DNA of 64,000 nt, from the NCBI GenBank assembly GCA_963682055.1, contig OY821745.1, forward strand, positions 12,097,501 to 12,161,500, read 5' to 3'. Origin of the DNA: Primula veris (Eukaryota; Streptophyta; Magnoliopsida; Ericales; Primulaceae). The notes under the pieces were generated by a model, which made no database searches, had not been told where the DNA came from, and worked only from the letters and a program-made list of their open reading frames with translations. Position numbers and translations under genes: made by a program. Positions 46,166-59,480 of this stretch are shown piece after piece (the stretch's first letter is position 1; each line of letters begins with the position of its first letter).

Positions 46166-47035
46166 TCAGCTTTAACTGCAACGCTTATAACTTCACTGAC
46201 TTAAGGGTCGAAACAAATATGATAGTGCCGAATGATACGTTGACAACTACAACACCCATGACTACACTGAAGGGTCGAAACAAAAATAATAGCCGCATGT
46301 TTTATTTCATATCTTTGGACCTTGTCGAATAAAAACACAAAAAGGTTGGTTTATATCTCATTCCCAAAAGAATTGTACTAACATATTATTACACTTAAAT
46401 ATAATTGACGCAACTTTATTTTGATTCATGCTACATAAGATTGATGATGTGTGTAGTGTGGTTGTAAGGGATTTATTGTCAGGCTATCATCACCGGACTT
46501 TTATATAGAATCAAATTATAACATTATATATCATTCTTCCGGTCCTAAAATAATTGATAGTTATGAAAGTACGTATAACTTTAATTTTCAAAAATCTCAC
46601 ATTAAAACTATTGCAATGTAAATTTTCAAAATTTGTCACATAGATTATGTGATGAAATTCTGGATTTTTTTTGACAAAATAAATGATTTTTGCAAATCAA
46701 ACTTGCATCTAGTTTCGTAATGATCAACTATGTCGGGAGTTAGATCTCAACTTTTATTTGCTTCATATCCATCGATAAACCCCTTTGAGAAAAAATAAAT
46801 TACCGATTTTTATGGAAACTTTTTAATAAATTAATGATTACCAGTAAGTGAATTTTAAAAAAATCAATAGTTTTTGATAGGAGTAGTATCGAAACTGTTT
46901 CCAAAATTACGAGACATGGAATGACTCGTAGATACCACATAATGAATGGGTTGCTTTCGTATTCATATGTGCATGATCATGCCCTTAGAAAACTCGAAGT
47001 ATTGCACTCGGGTGACACAAAACGTGTATAACTAG
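46166..47035. other. Intergenic DNA without a supported gene
   Basis: AT-rich. A fragment at 46690-46725 matches the GCACGTAGTTTCGTAGTGATC repeat found tandemly in RBR intron 1. Confidence 0.4.
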
Positions 47036-47403
47036 TTTTCAGGAGGTGAAGCAAAATTTTATGGCTTGCACTAGCGATACATGATAGTCTGGAAAGAATA
47101 AGAATGGTCCAAATGAATATACCTCTTCTCTAGACGCGTTTGTTCTATTCTCCTAAGTCCGATTTTCTATTATGCAGTACGAGTTCTTGGAACCATTGTG
47201 AAAAGTGGAATTTGTTTTCCGGAGGTGAAGCAAAATATTATGGCTTACACTAGCGATACACTAGCATGGTCCAGATGAATATGTGCTGAGCTTTGCTGAT
47301 GAATACAGTGCTTCTTCTCTAAACGTGTTGGGTATATTCTCCCAAGTCTGATTTTCTATTATAAGGTACAAGTTCTTGGAGCCATTGTGACAAGTGGAAT
47401 ACC
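47036..47403. repeat. Tandem duplication, about 185-bp unit, two copies
   Basis: Both copies start TTTTC followed by AGGAGGTGAAGCAAAAT or a variant, and end AGTGGAAT. Shared phrases include CACTAGCGATACA, TCTATTAT and TTCTTGGA. They differ by substitutions and a roughly 30-bp indel. The origin is unknown; a GEAKYYG-like reading in the second copy could come from a retroelement RNase H, but this is weak. Confidence 0.75.
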
Positions 47404-50400
47404 CTTGGCAAGAGAACCCCCCCTGGAGGAACCATTTCATCGCATTCTTCTTCCGCTTCCATCTATTGTATTTGGAAAGAAAGGGTCTACTGAAATACTA
47501 AGTTCTCTTAGGATGGTTCTCAAAAACGTCGCCAACACGACTGTTAAATAACGTCGCCAACACGACTATAATTTAACAAGCTTTTATAATTTTAAAGAAG
47601 ATCCCAATATAGAAAGATGTAGATATTTGTATAACGTTAAGAAACTAAGTCAGCTTTTTCTTCGTTAGGATTTTAGTTTCTCATTATCCTTCCTGTAGCC
47701 AACAATTAAAGTTTCGCACGATCTTTCTTGTAGCCAACAACCATCGTATACGCTGTTAGTAATACACACTTATCTTGCTCCGAAAACTAAAAAAAAGTTC
47801 TATCCTTTTATGTAAGAAAGCCTACAAATTCATCAATACTGAACAAAAAATTAAACTGGTGTATGGCTTGATTGTGATTCAAACACATCTACATAATACT
47901 ACTATTTATTAACGTATCAAAATTTAGATACTCGAAACTTGCACACAACTCTTACACTTTCTACTTAATTAAAAACATATTTATCCCTCCAAATATATAT
48001 AAAATACAATTTATAATTTGATAAACCAAAATATATATATTTCACATAATAAAAATTCAACCTACTAAAAACTCAAATAAAATTATAGTACAACTCTAAT
48101 TGAGTCTACCCTAAATTTAAATATTAATTAAAAAAAAAGAAAAATTATTAAATGTAGTATTACTAATATCACAACACACTCTATACATGTATATTTTGAG
48201 GGATAAAAATGTATTTTTTTAACAAAAATATATTATTATACTAAGTAAGTGTGCAATACATGTATAAGAGTGTGTAAGTGAGTCGCAAAGTTATGTAAAT
48301 ATATTTTTCCTTTTTGCTCATAGCTGACGGGGAGTCTCAAACTTCACTTGGATGAGAACCTTTTAGATTTTTAATCAAGAGGGTTATCAATGAGTTAGCA
48401 CTTGGTTTTGATACAAGTGAATTATCAAAGGATTGGGATTGATCTTTCAAACGCAATTGAGAATCTGAGATGGTTCACTTGAATTTAACATTGCACTTTC
48501 AGCAATAACTAAGACTGAGTTACGAAATTTTATTAATCTATCCGATGGTTAAGTCTTATTCTCATAATTCCTTGGGGTTATTGGGTTGCAGTTTTAGCCC
48601 CAGATTCTAATTTTTATGTTCTCATTTGTTAAGAAAACAATAAAGCTGAGATTATTATTTTTCTTAAAAAAACTAACATTATAAGCAAATTAACCAGAAG
48701 TTTTTTCTTAAAAAACAATAGCCCCAACTTCTGGTTATTTTTCTTAAAAAAACTAACCAGAAGTTTCATCAACCCTAACTGCACAGGATTAGTTAGTCAG
48801 TAGTTTCAACCAAACAAACAGTGCAACAGCTAACAAAAAAGGCTAAACGGATAACTTAAGTTGGATGTCTATGAACATTAAAGGGCACAGTATTAAAGGG
48901 CTTTATCATTGCAAGTTGAATGCTTCTATTCATTTATCACTGACCCTAAACAACAATGACTCAATGAGGACCATGGAGGCACATGGAAAATGAAGACAAA
49001 GGCGCATTAATTAACAAAATTGATCAAATTTTGAGGCAATGCTATGCCAATCTTCGAAGACGTCTCCTTCCTATGTTCTGAAAATTTCAAAACTATACAT
49101 GCAGGATGTCTAGAAGGCTGAAACAACAACAAGAACTCGCTATCCAAGTCATGCGCTTATTTCACTGATCTATTACGTGTTCCTTGTACCCCTTCATTCA
49201 TAACTATCCCAGCTAAGCAAACATTTTAGGCATTCTTAAATTCCAAACATGATCTCTCAATACATTGGTAAAACAGCAAGACAACACAACTACTTTCCAA
49301 CACTTATCGACCACTTGGAACACTAATACGTTAAAAAAGTAAAAGTCCAAAGAGAGCTAATCAATCGTATGTATCTCCTTACCATTACTGTGATTACACA
49401 AGCAACAACCAGTACCAAACTTTCAAAAGAGCAACAAGTTCTTGGCTCCTGCCGTGTGCTCAAGGTGGTATTACTAAAACTACCCATTGTTTAAACTTAA
49501 TACTCCATATCATTACCAAATCTTCAATGAGAACAAATACTACAGAAAAGGAAAACAAACGTCTCAACTAACCTCAAGTCTCAAAAAACAATTATTCCAC
49601 ATTTCTACAAGCCAAGGCATTTCATGACCGGTTCGATTAAGCTACAATCTGCATCTTAAATTCTTAATCATAAACCCCAGATGGTTGATATGCTCATTAT
49701 CTTGCATGATTTAACTCAATTTATCCTTAATGCATAACATGAATCCCCACATCAATTTTCTTGACAAACCCAATTCAGGTCAAGCCAAGCTCTAAACGAG
49801 TTATGCACGAGCTTATATCTTCAAGGCTCATTTGCTGACAAGGAACTCTAATCTCTACAACAAATTATTTACAAACAATTGCTAAACTAATTATCCATCA
49901 GAAGACCAAGCGTGCACCATTAGTCCATTACCCCCTAATGTTAATAAACGAATTTTGGGCCATAACTCAACAGGAGTAAACTAGTGCTAAAGACATGAAC
50001 AAAAGGCTTAATCAAAGAATACCAATAAGAAATGCATCTAGAATACTAACCACAGCGTCGAAACATCAATTCTACTACTACAGCAACCCTAGGACAAAAA
50101 CCCAAATGACAACTATAAAGACGCACTATTACTACACCACATTTACCAAAGGATGGATAAAGGACCCCAAATTACACCACTATTGCCAGGAATAGAGTAT
50201 TAGCAAATTAGCATGAAAACAAAAGGTTACGCACGATTTTTAATAAGTTCAATGTCCAGATATTAGAGCAAAAATACACTTGCATGACTAGGGTTAACTG
50301 TAAAGAGCTAAAGCGCGATTTCTCCAGCATTCAGTTTCACTTTATTGCCGATTATACCCAAAATACAAAGTTCCAAATCAAGCACACAAAGCTAACAAAC

Positions 50401-50499
50401 CTTTATACAGATCTTTCATTTAACATTTTAACTCCAAATATAAACCATCAAGACCCAAGTTCATACGGAAAACAAAACAAATTGCTTGTTTTTATGTAA
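47404..50499. other. Intergenic DNA without a supported gene
   Basis: Less AT-rich than the surroundings after 48300, with no domain similarity and no splice-linked exons that I can support. A short inverted pair AACCAGAAGTT occurs at 48694 and 48728 (complement) and again at 48763. Confidence 0.35.
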
Positions 50500-52620
50500 A
50501 AACCTTTCACTATTACGTTGCAATTTTTACCCAAAACCCAAATCAAATATACATAGTAAAACACCCTTAAATAGAGAGAGGAGGGGGGGACATGCTCGAG
50601 AAACAGAACCATAAATTAATAAACCACATCCCTAAAATCTAAATCCTAAAGTCAATATCTAGCATATCTGAAGTTCAATTAGAAATAATCACACTTCCAC
50701 CATCCCAATTTACATCGACCCTATCCTTCTAAAGAAGCCTTGGTCTTTTCATTATGCATTCAGATCCAAATCCAACATTTTAATTGACAAACAAGTGATA
50801 TACATAATAAAAAAGAACATATTTTTCTAGCACACCCCTAAAATCCATAGATAGATTCACATACAATAACGTTATTTACATATCAGTGTATCAGCGACAA
50901 AAAGAAAGCTTAAATAAGATAATAGAATGTCAACAAGATTAATAGTCAGAATAATCTCAATTCACCACACAAATTTAACATCACCCAATTTTTCCCTAAT
51001 TGGCCCATCAGTAGACATTCCTGTATAAACCCAAATCCAAACCCAGCGTTCACTATTAAATTACACTTTTTCCCCAAAACCCAAATCAAATCAACAAAAT
51101 AAAACACCCTTAAATAGGGGGAGAGACACCTAGAGATAGGGAGAAACCACCATAATAAGGCTTAAACCCCAGAATAGTAACTAGCAGATAAATAGAATCA
51201 CAAACCAACAAATCACAACAATAAATTCTATATGATAAAGTAGCATATATGCATTCACATTAAAGTTAAACAAGATCCAATATTCTGAATAATTACAATT
51301 TTCGATATTCAAATTTGCACTACCCAAGCAAGACACAAATCTAAATTACATTAACCTTAAGACTTTAGTTAAAAATTACCATATGCATACAGATCCAGAT
51401 GCAACACCATATGAACAAACAAGGGATACACATAAGATAAATCACACACACACCTCTAAATCCCAAGGTAGTGACGCAGATAATAACTTTATTACATACT
51501 CAGCATTGATATGATGAAAAAGAAAGCCTAGAATTAGACAGCAAAATCAAAATTCGTCATTTAAAATTGCATCACCACAAATTTTCCCTAACTGGCCCAT
51601 CAATAAACATTACTTCATGAATACATCAAATTCAAATCTAACACCATAATCACACTCAGCCCTAAATTCCAAGATAGTGTCACAAAATGACAACTTTAAT
51701 CACATATGTAGCACATAAACGAAGAAATGAAAGTATAAAATTAGAGTTCAGACACAATAACCAGTCAGAACAATCACACTAAAACGTCGTTATTTGCATC
51801 ACCCAAAATTTTCCCTAAACAACCATTCGATAAACATTACCACAATCATCCGAATCCTACACCATAATCAACAAAAAGACAACCTAAATTACAATGTAGT
51901 GTCCCAAATAATAAGTCTATTTACAATTCTAGCATATCAACAATATATCAGAATAATCACAAGTTACGCCCGAATTTACATCAGCTCAAATTTTCCCCAA
52001 ACAACCCTTCAACAAACATTACCACATAAATACAGGTACATCAGAACCCAAAACTAATATCCAACACCACAATCAACACAACAAAAAGAGAGATACACCA
52101 AATAAATCACAAACCCCCCCAAAGAACCAATCTTTACATATCATACCCATAAATACATACCTCACTCTACGATTAAATATTTGGTGAAGCGAGTCTACCT
52201 AAATCTGGTAGTCCCGACCAATAAAACTCAACTGAAATATTGGGGAACACTTGTGGGGCCTAGTTAAATTAGATTATAATATAGTACTAAAATATTATTT
52301 GTTTGAACCACTACTATTTTAATGGGGACCAGGGCAACTCAATATACACCCACTCTATCTCTCTTTCTCGCGTGCTCTCTCTCTCTTTCTCGTGCGCACT
52401 GTTTCTCTTTCTCGCGCTCTTGCACTCTTTTTCTCGCGCTCTCTTTCTCTCGCATCATGCTGTGTTCTGATAATAACTTTAATTACAATTCTAGCAAATC
52501 AACAATTAAAACCTGAAATAGACATAAATATTCAGGGGGAATCACCCCAATTTTTCCATTCAACTAACATAACCACATAAACACATTCAAATCTAAATCT
52601 AAATCCCAACACAGCAAGAT
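50500..52620. repeat. Degenerate long-unit tandem array
   Basis: At least five diverged blocks share AATTTTCCCTAA, GGCCCATCA or CAACCATTC, AACATTACC, then AAATCCAACACC-like text. Their AATTTTCC anchors lie at about 50990, 51582, 51809, 51991 and 52547. A CCCAAAACCCAAATCAAAT block with ACACCCTTAAATAG occurs at 50531 and again at 51075. The array lies directly downstream of the small acidic-protein gene. Confidence 0.65.
52355..52460. repeat. CT-rich low-complexity tract
   Basis: Irregular TCTCTCTTTCTCGCGCTCT units. Open frames through it are Ser/Leu-rich artefacts. Confidence 0.8.
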
Positions 52621-52741
52621 AGAGAGAGAGACCGATACACCGAATAAATCATAAATCATAAATCATACCATTATTTACATTACCATACCCATAAATACAC
52701 ACACCCCACCCCCTCCTCCTCTCTCCTCCGCTCGGTCTCGC

Positions 52742-53221
52742 TCACATTAGGCTGTGCTTGAGCCCGAGCCCGTGCTTCCCCCGAACGCACCCAGGCCTAT
52801 TATAAACAGACGGAAGCTTCTTCGATTTCGCCATCTTCGAATACTCTCGTTTCCCCAGCTTCCTCATCCTGTTCCTCTCTAATCGAAACCCCTTCGGTAC
52901 CAATTCATCGTCCACCTCATCCCCACCCTCCACGTCATCACAATCATCATCCATGTCATCATCATCACCTTCCATGTGGCACCCGTTATAATAGTTACAC
53001 CCGAACCGGTCAAGTAATAAAACCGGAGGCTTTTTTTTAGGAGGAGATTGAGATAATAAATTGGGAAAATCTAACGAGGGAAAATCTAGGGTTTCGTCAT
53101 CGGAGGAGAGGGAGAGATCTGGGCCGTCGATTATTTCCCAAGCGGAGAGATCTGAGCCGTCCGATGATGTGAACACGTCGTCGACGATCCATGATTCGCT
53201 CATTTTCGAGATCGTTTCCAT
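52742..53221 (-). CDS. Small acidic plant protein with basic Gly-rich tail, function unknown
   Basis: An intronless frame on the minus strand. I choose the Met of METISKMSESWIVDD (53221), giving 159 aa. The frame is open 25 codons further up, but that stretch is Asn/Lys-rich and looks like leader. Features are SWIVDD and AWEIIDGPDLSLSSDDE near the N-terminus, PPKKKPPVLLLDRFG near residue 60, a GCHMEGDDDDMDDDCDDVEGG acidic stretch, and a basic end RLERNRMRKLGKREYSKMAK followed by RPGCVRGKHGLGLKHSLM. The dense composition, one long frame and a plausible conserved tail make it a real gene. I recall similar tails in uncharacterised plant proteins but cannot give a function. The acidic and basic segments suggest a nuclear protein; this is inference. 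Confidence 0.8.
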   Translation of the reverse strand: METISKMSESWIVDDVFTSSDGSDLSAWEIIDGPDLSLSSDDETLDFPSLDFPNLLSQSPPKKKPPVLLLDRFGCNYYNGCHMEGDDDDMDDDCDDVEGGDEVDDELVPKGFRLERNRMRKLGKREYSKMAKSKKLPSVYNRPGCVRGKHGLGLKHSLM

Positions 53222-53969
53222 TTTTTTTTTGTTATTGCTATTTTTTAATTTAATAATTTTGGTTTTGGGATTTGGAAAGTCTCTGTTCACAACCACAGAA
53301 ATGGGAAGGTGGGGTTTGGTTTATTTATTGGGAAATATGCAAATTACCCCGTGGAACTAAGGGTTATTTACATCTAGGCCTCAATATCTATCGATTATTT
53401 CAATTAACCCTATTAATAATCAAACTTTTGTAATTAATCATCAAATTCAACTTTAAAATGACATACCTTTTTATTAATTAGTTCATTTTACAAAATTATT
53501 TTTTTAATATGTGTATTTTTTCAATCCACATCCGTTAAGATAACAGTTATTGTAAAAATCCCTCGTAAGAGACTTTATAAAAAATATTATTCAGTGAGAA
53601 TAACTTTTTTTTTGTATCATTATGTAAAGAATATACTTGATATAGTGAATTACTCGTTATAATAAATTAAAAATCAACTAAAACGGATCATCAAGCGTAA
53701 AATTATATCATTTTAAATATGACACTAGGGTTGATTGTAAATGTTTGATAGTTCATGGGGTTTAATTGAAATAATTTATAGTATCTGATGGTTATTTGAA
53801 AATTTCCTATAGTTGCAGGGGTTATTTGCAATTTACCCTTATTTATTCATAGGGGGGTTAGCGTAAATGGGGATGATTTTATGTGTACGTGGCGTTTGGT
53901 GATTGGGTGTTGGGACGTGGAAGAAACGAGGGGACGGTTTTTTTTTTTTTTTTTTTAAATTATTATTAT
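53222..53969. other. 5' flank of the small acidic-protein gene
   Basis: The promoter of the minus-strand gene should be here. The flank ends at a T-rich run (53939-53956) and element B, whose target duplication ATTAT is at 53965-53969. No other gene is seen. Confidence 0.45.
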
Positions 53970-54182
53970 TGTTGTGTGACATATTAGCTCAGTATATATA
54001 TTATATAGGAGATATAGAGAGAACATAGAGAGAGTGAACAGTAGGTCTTTTATTAATCAGAATGTCATGAATAATGTGAAATACAAGACCCTAACCCTCT
54101 TTATATAGATAGAGGGGTAGGGTTATAAGCCCACTTGGGCCCATAAAGTACAAGCCCAATAGTCCAATAATATCCTACAACA
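53970..54182 (-). repeat. 3' LTR of element B
   Basis: A 213-bp LTR with the TATA block (complement of TATATAAAGAGGGTTAG) present. Next to it, at 54183-54195, is the polypurine tract (complement of CTCCCCCTTTGGA). Confidence 0.9.
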
Positions 54183-54548
54183 CTCCCCCTTTGGACGTAT
54201 TGAATTCTTCGTCTTCATGCAGTCGAGTTCATTCGCAGTGCTAAACACATAAAAAACCTTAGGGACGGAAAACCCAGTGTGGGACAAAACCGGTACCTAG
54301 GAGAAACTGTGTAGCCGAATGATATAGGCCGAAATATCATGTAAGTAACTAACCACAAAACAGTGTGCCTCATCAAAACCTTGCCAGAGCAAACCCAATG
54401 GGAAAATCTCTGATCGAAGGAAAAAGAGTGCAACAGTGGTAGTAGTAGGGGATCAACCACAAAACAGGTGCCTCATCAAAACCTTGCTAGAGTAAACCCA
54501 GTGGGAAAAACCTCTAGTCGAAGGACAAAAGAGTACACAGTGGTAAAA

Positions 54549-54844
54549 AGTATACAACCGGATACTCCCCCTAATTTCGGCAATCTTAAGTGAGATATGA
54601 TGGGAACGTGTCTCGCTAAAAACTTTGCCAAGGAAAACCCAGTGGGAAAAAACCTTGGTCTAAGGACAAAAAGAGTACACGAGCATGCGACTGGATGCTC
54701 CCCCTCACTTGCACACGACTGGGTGCAAAGATTTCATATTTCAAGAAAGAGTACGAGCATTCGACTGGATGCCTCATTTACTTATATACGACTGGATGCA
54801 AGAAAATCTAACGTGGAATAGAACGAGCATTCAACTGGATGCTC
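54549..54844 (-). repeat. Cluster of six shared-loop hairpins in the 3' region of element B
   Basis: On the plus strand: AGTAT/ATACT at 54549-54566, GAGCAT/ATGCTC at 54681-54700, TTGCAC/GTGCAA at 54709-54728, GCAT/ATGC within 54755-54775, a decayed CTTATAT/ATGCAAG at 54781-54802, and GAGCAT/ATGCTC at 54825-54844. Loops are ACAACCGG, GCGACTGG, ACGACTGG, TCGACTGG, ACGACTGG and TCAACTGG. They correspond in order to the cluster in A, which has one extra block of two. Confidence 0.85.
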
Positions 54845-57645
54845 TTAAACTTCATTTGTGAAGATTAATTTCGGCGAGAAATGCTAAATAGCATAATGTA
54901 GTCATGTCTCTCTTGATCAATAACAACAATTTGTCTTCTATGACAAGTGTTTTATCTGGATCGTGAGACAGAACATATGTAATTCAAATATGACTAATAC
55001 TAGCTCGAAGCCATATACACTCTCTAGTCGTCTCATAGAGCACGAATAGATCAGAGTGATTCACTTGGAGTCATTCCAAGACCTCCAAGATGTCGCCTTA
55101 TTCCTAATGGTAAAGACATACCATGTTAGGAATATCCCTTATGCGGGTCTGATAAGTAACCGGCATCGGTATAACCGAAAAAGGGTTGCGTTAATTCGAG
55201 TACCGAAGGGGGTAGGTACACTCGATGACGCAAATGGGATAAACTAGCCCACTTCCAAAATTACCATAAGGTAAGGGAATGTGTCTTTAGTGCCATTTCG
55301 ATGGCAGCGTGTTAGCGCGATGTTGTGTCGAGCTATACCATTCACAACAGACGAGATGTTCGTCCTAGCACATTAGACCAAGTACAATGATGCGCTTATT
55401 GTACTTAGATATGAACATTATGGTTCAATATCTCTTCATCGTCTCATCAGTGACGGACTGGGTCTATATCAATGTCTAGTGATCGAACGATCATGGGAGA
55501 ATCTGACGACTTAGCGTCATGATGACTAAAACGTCATAACACCTTCTGGGTGTAGTCTGAATCATGGACTTAGATTCAATATTTACAGGACTCAATCATC
55601 AGGTTGAGTCACTACCGTGTCTTCCCAATATCCTTCATCTCGAAGGCAAATCCAAAAATGGATCGCGTAATAAAACACGCAAGGGCATAATACTTGTTCA
55701 AGTATCCCAAGCTAATCAAGTACTCACTTAGGCGGTATACCACATCCGCTCGGATTATATTAATCCATATAGTGAACGTCTCAGTCAATTGAGATCGTGT
55801 TCCGTGGTCAGAAACTACTTGATTTAAGCATTATGAAGTCACACAGGGACCTTCATCTATATCGCTTTGTCTAAATCCCCATAGAGATAAAACTGTGACC
55901 ACATTCATGGCTGCATACTCAGTTTTTCGGAAACTACTAAACTGGTAAAGTAGGGGACTGTTATAATGTCCATTACGAGTAAATCAACCATCTCGTAATC
56001 AATTCCAAGGTGTGAGAGAAGCCTTGCGCTACTAGGCGAGCATTCTACAATCTCATTATTCTCATCACTTTTCCTTACGAATAACCAAATAAACGAACTC
56101 GTTTAACATTGGTGGTGTTGGAACTACAGGTCCGAACACACTTTCGCTAAGGAGTCTACTTGGATTGCAAGTTTCCATTAGTACAGTCTATTCTACGTTG
56201 ACTTCAGGCAACGGTACATGGTTCTCTGTCATAATTTGTTCATATTATCAGTCGTCACCGAATATATGAACAAGTAATCAATGACAGTCTCGTTTCGCTT
56301 AAATATCGTCTAAGATATCATGATCGACAGATATTTCGAGATTATTAGGATGAGGAGGAAATCACACATCTCCTTGATCCTTTATAATCTCGTGCGACAA
56401 ACGAGTTTCAGTTCACCACCTCTGGAGCTGAACGAATTAAGAACCGGTCAACTTCCTCATATCTTAGGAAGGACGACAGACTGACGGCCGATGGCAGCGT
56501 CCTTTGCTTGGCGGGTTCGGCCAAAGCAACGTGTTACGACAGGAACACGGCGTCCGACAGGGACGTCTATCCTTGCAAGCATTTTGCAGCAGGTATAAAT
56601 GATCTTGTGACATCTCATAAAGTCATTAAATGCGTCTGGCATTTAGTTAGACTTGAAGGAGTCTATGCACTTACTTATCACTAATTGCAGTTTTGGGGAT
56701 TAAGCTAAGACTGAGTGGGTTATGCCACGTTACTTCACGTCGTTCCTTATCAACGGTAACGTGCAAATCTCCCCCTAACGACGGGGAGAATAGTCTTAGC
56801 GATGTCACTTTCGCATATCATGCGGTAAAGAGATCGCTTGCCAAGGTTACTCTATCAAATGATAGGCAGGAGATTCATAATCGACTTATGTCCCCTTCAG
56901 AGGTCCATATTTTGAACGCTAGAGCGGCTCAATCAAAATATTAATTAATCACTCTAAACACGCGTTAATATGAGACTTCTGGCTCATAACCAGTAACCAG
57001 CTGGTACGCATATGGTGTTTGAGTGTCTATGGGCCTCATAACGGACCAATGCAGCAAAATAGCATAACCCCACACGGAAATATAAATCTTGGTGCGCAAG
57101 ACCAAGAAATGCGTGCAATCATTTGCAGTCGCATCATCAAACTTTCCGTGAGTCCATTTGGGTCTGAACATAATCGACAGGATGTTCAATTTCAATTTCC
57201 AAACTCAAGTAATTCAAATCGAAATTTCGATTCTTACTCTTCGGTATTATCAAGTCGACTAGACTTTTCAGGATAATCCGGATCATGAGCCATCAACTTA
57301 ATGATAGGGCTAAAAGTTTGAGAAATGCTGCATTTCTGTGGACAACAATAATCATGTGACCTTATTGTCGATGCATCAACCATAACCATTTATATTTATG
57401 GTCCGTCTTATGGTTGGATAAGTCCACAATAACTCCTTCAATTCTTTACAAGAATTCTACGAGTTCATTTCGTGATCTTTACACATACTGGTCTTTTAAA
57501 GTGAGCATTAATGGCATGAATTTCAGATTAATCGCGAAATATATTCTCAGAGAGAATCCAAATGCGATGCGATTATAAATCAAGCATCGTCTTTTGACCC
57601 GGGAATATCTCATCCGGTCAATACCACAATATCAAAATGCTCTTA

Positions 57646-57732
57646 TCAATCGACGACAGGCGAATGATAGTACAGACAATCATGTCTTAGCATCTAAATC
57701 ATTTATCATTTCGACGACAGGCGAAATGATAA
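57646..57732 (-). repeat. Two hairpins with loop ACGACAGG (complement CCTGTCGT)
   Basis: At 57703-57732 a perfect 11-bp stem TTATCATTTCG/CGAAATGATAA encloses ACGACAGG. At 57646-57667 TCAATCG/CGAATGA encloses ACGACAGG. Confidence 0.85.
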
Positions 57733-59119
57733 GGTAACTTTAAATGCTTTAAAGAATGTGGTAGCAACCACTTGAAAGACATTTCAACTCCTCTAAAATA
57801 CGCTTTTGGTCGTATTGAATGGAGGGTATGTAAAGAAATTTTAATTCTTTCATGAGCTATTACCAGGTAACACTGGTTTTCTCGAATATTTTATAACTCA
57901 ACAAGGTACGACAGGACCTATAAGAGTATAACGCCTCATATTTGACAAATCAATTTGGCTTTACCAAAGATTTCGATTTGGAACGACAGGTCCAGAATCG
58001 TTGTCACTGAGTACTTTTTTTTTAGGCAAATAGTTGGTGAAATTATGTGGTACACTGTTACCCACTATTTCCAAAAAAAATCAACTACCCCACAAGTATT
58101 GCCTAAAATTTCAAAATTTAAAGTTTGGTCACATTTGTCAAAGGAATTTGCTCAAAAACACTTTAAATTATTTCGAGAAATTTCGTAAACAGGCAAACCA
58201 TAATCCAAAAGTATGTCCAAATGGAAAAATCATAATCCAAATGGAAAAACATGAGCGAAAAAATGGCTCAATGATTTATCAAAATCAATAAAGAAAGGTA
58301 TCAAACTCATTTGAGCCACAAAATCGGGGGTCTCAATAGTTTCCTTTCAATTAACTTTAACCACATTAGCATTGGTTTTTCCACCTTTATAATAGTTGTG
58401 AACTATTTAAGGAGTAACCATGCATGACCTTTGTCTTTATAGCATAGAGTTGGCTCATTGAGCATTATCTCTTGCTTTGTGACAACGGGCCATATTGTTC
58501 CTTTCAATTACTGTCTTGTAGCCACAGGTTTTCGATTTTGACGATTGTCTAAAATCTTGCTTGGCTACGCGATTCATCGGGATCGCGACAGTTCGAGACA
58601 AATAAAACTTGTCTCGGTTCTCAATTCGTGGAAAAAAAAATGTACACGAAGAGCATTAATATCAGGCAAACAATTCGCCATTGACCCAATAGGATTAAAA
58701 CTACTCACCGGGGTAATTTTCTTATCCAATAACAGATGGGCAATAAAGGAACATGGTGAATATAAATTCACGATACTGCTTATGGAATACAATTTCCAAG
58801 CTAGTATTTTGGTGAAGGATTGCTCCAATATGTCAATTTCAGACATTTGTTCACCATAGACGTCATCACGTCTCAAATGTGGCGGCGGAATATCATCAAC
58901 GCCTTATCTTTCATCTCGCTAGTAACAACAAACTCGTGTTTTACTCATCAAAGATGGCATCCAAAAAAAATTGGGCATCACATTTTTCACACATCAGGGT
59001 GACTAACATGCGGTGACGGAATAACATCAACGTCTAAATAGTCATTTCGCAAGTATGTTTTGCGATTTTTCTCATCATAGATGGCATCCAACATGTGTTG
59101 GGAGTTCTGGATTATTTAT

Positions 59120-59250
59120 CATATAAAACGACTGGTTTATATGTTTATGGTTTGCACAAGCACAAACTTTTTTTTCGAAACGACAGGTTCGAAAACATTA
59201 GTTTTGCTTTTAATGTGAATTGGTTCTCATTGATCAAACGACGGGTCGAT
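59120..59250 (-). repeat. Three hairpins with the shared loop in the gag part of element B
   Basis: CATATAAA/TTTATATG around ACGACTGG at 59120-59143, TTTTCGAA/TTCGAAAA around ACGACAGG at 59172-59195, and ATCAA/TCGAT around ACGACGGG at 59233-59250. The order and spacing match 23311-23180 in A. Confidence 0.85.
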
Positions 59251-59480
59251 ACTGAGACACCAATTCGGCGAAACATACATCACTATATAAACACACTCGG
59301 GGAAATTATTATTTAGTCAACCCCTTTCGGTAGCTCTATTTGAACACGACCAGGAAAGACGGTGAGGGGGGTGGGCACGAATGCCTCTTAAAAACCGACC
59401 TCATTAGGAGAACGACTTCCGCCTTTATCTTTCCTAGACATCGTATCCAAATAGGTGAGCCTATTTGGGGAAGATTCATA

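Larger units (their letters stand above)
54850..59480 (-). pseudogene. Degenerate copia gag-pol of element B
   Basis: Minus-strand fragments match those in A: the LPDAF...ARIDVPVG linker at 56642-56570, the integrase text WGYAILLHWSVMRPID near 57080-57020, the gag text near 58760-58600. The same stops and shifts as in A occur at many points. No domain is complete. Confidence 0.85.

Noticed and set aside
52322..52580. Ser/Leu-rich frames of 62-64 aa
   Set aside because: They come from the CT-rich tract and have no similarity or codon structure.
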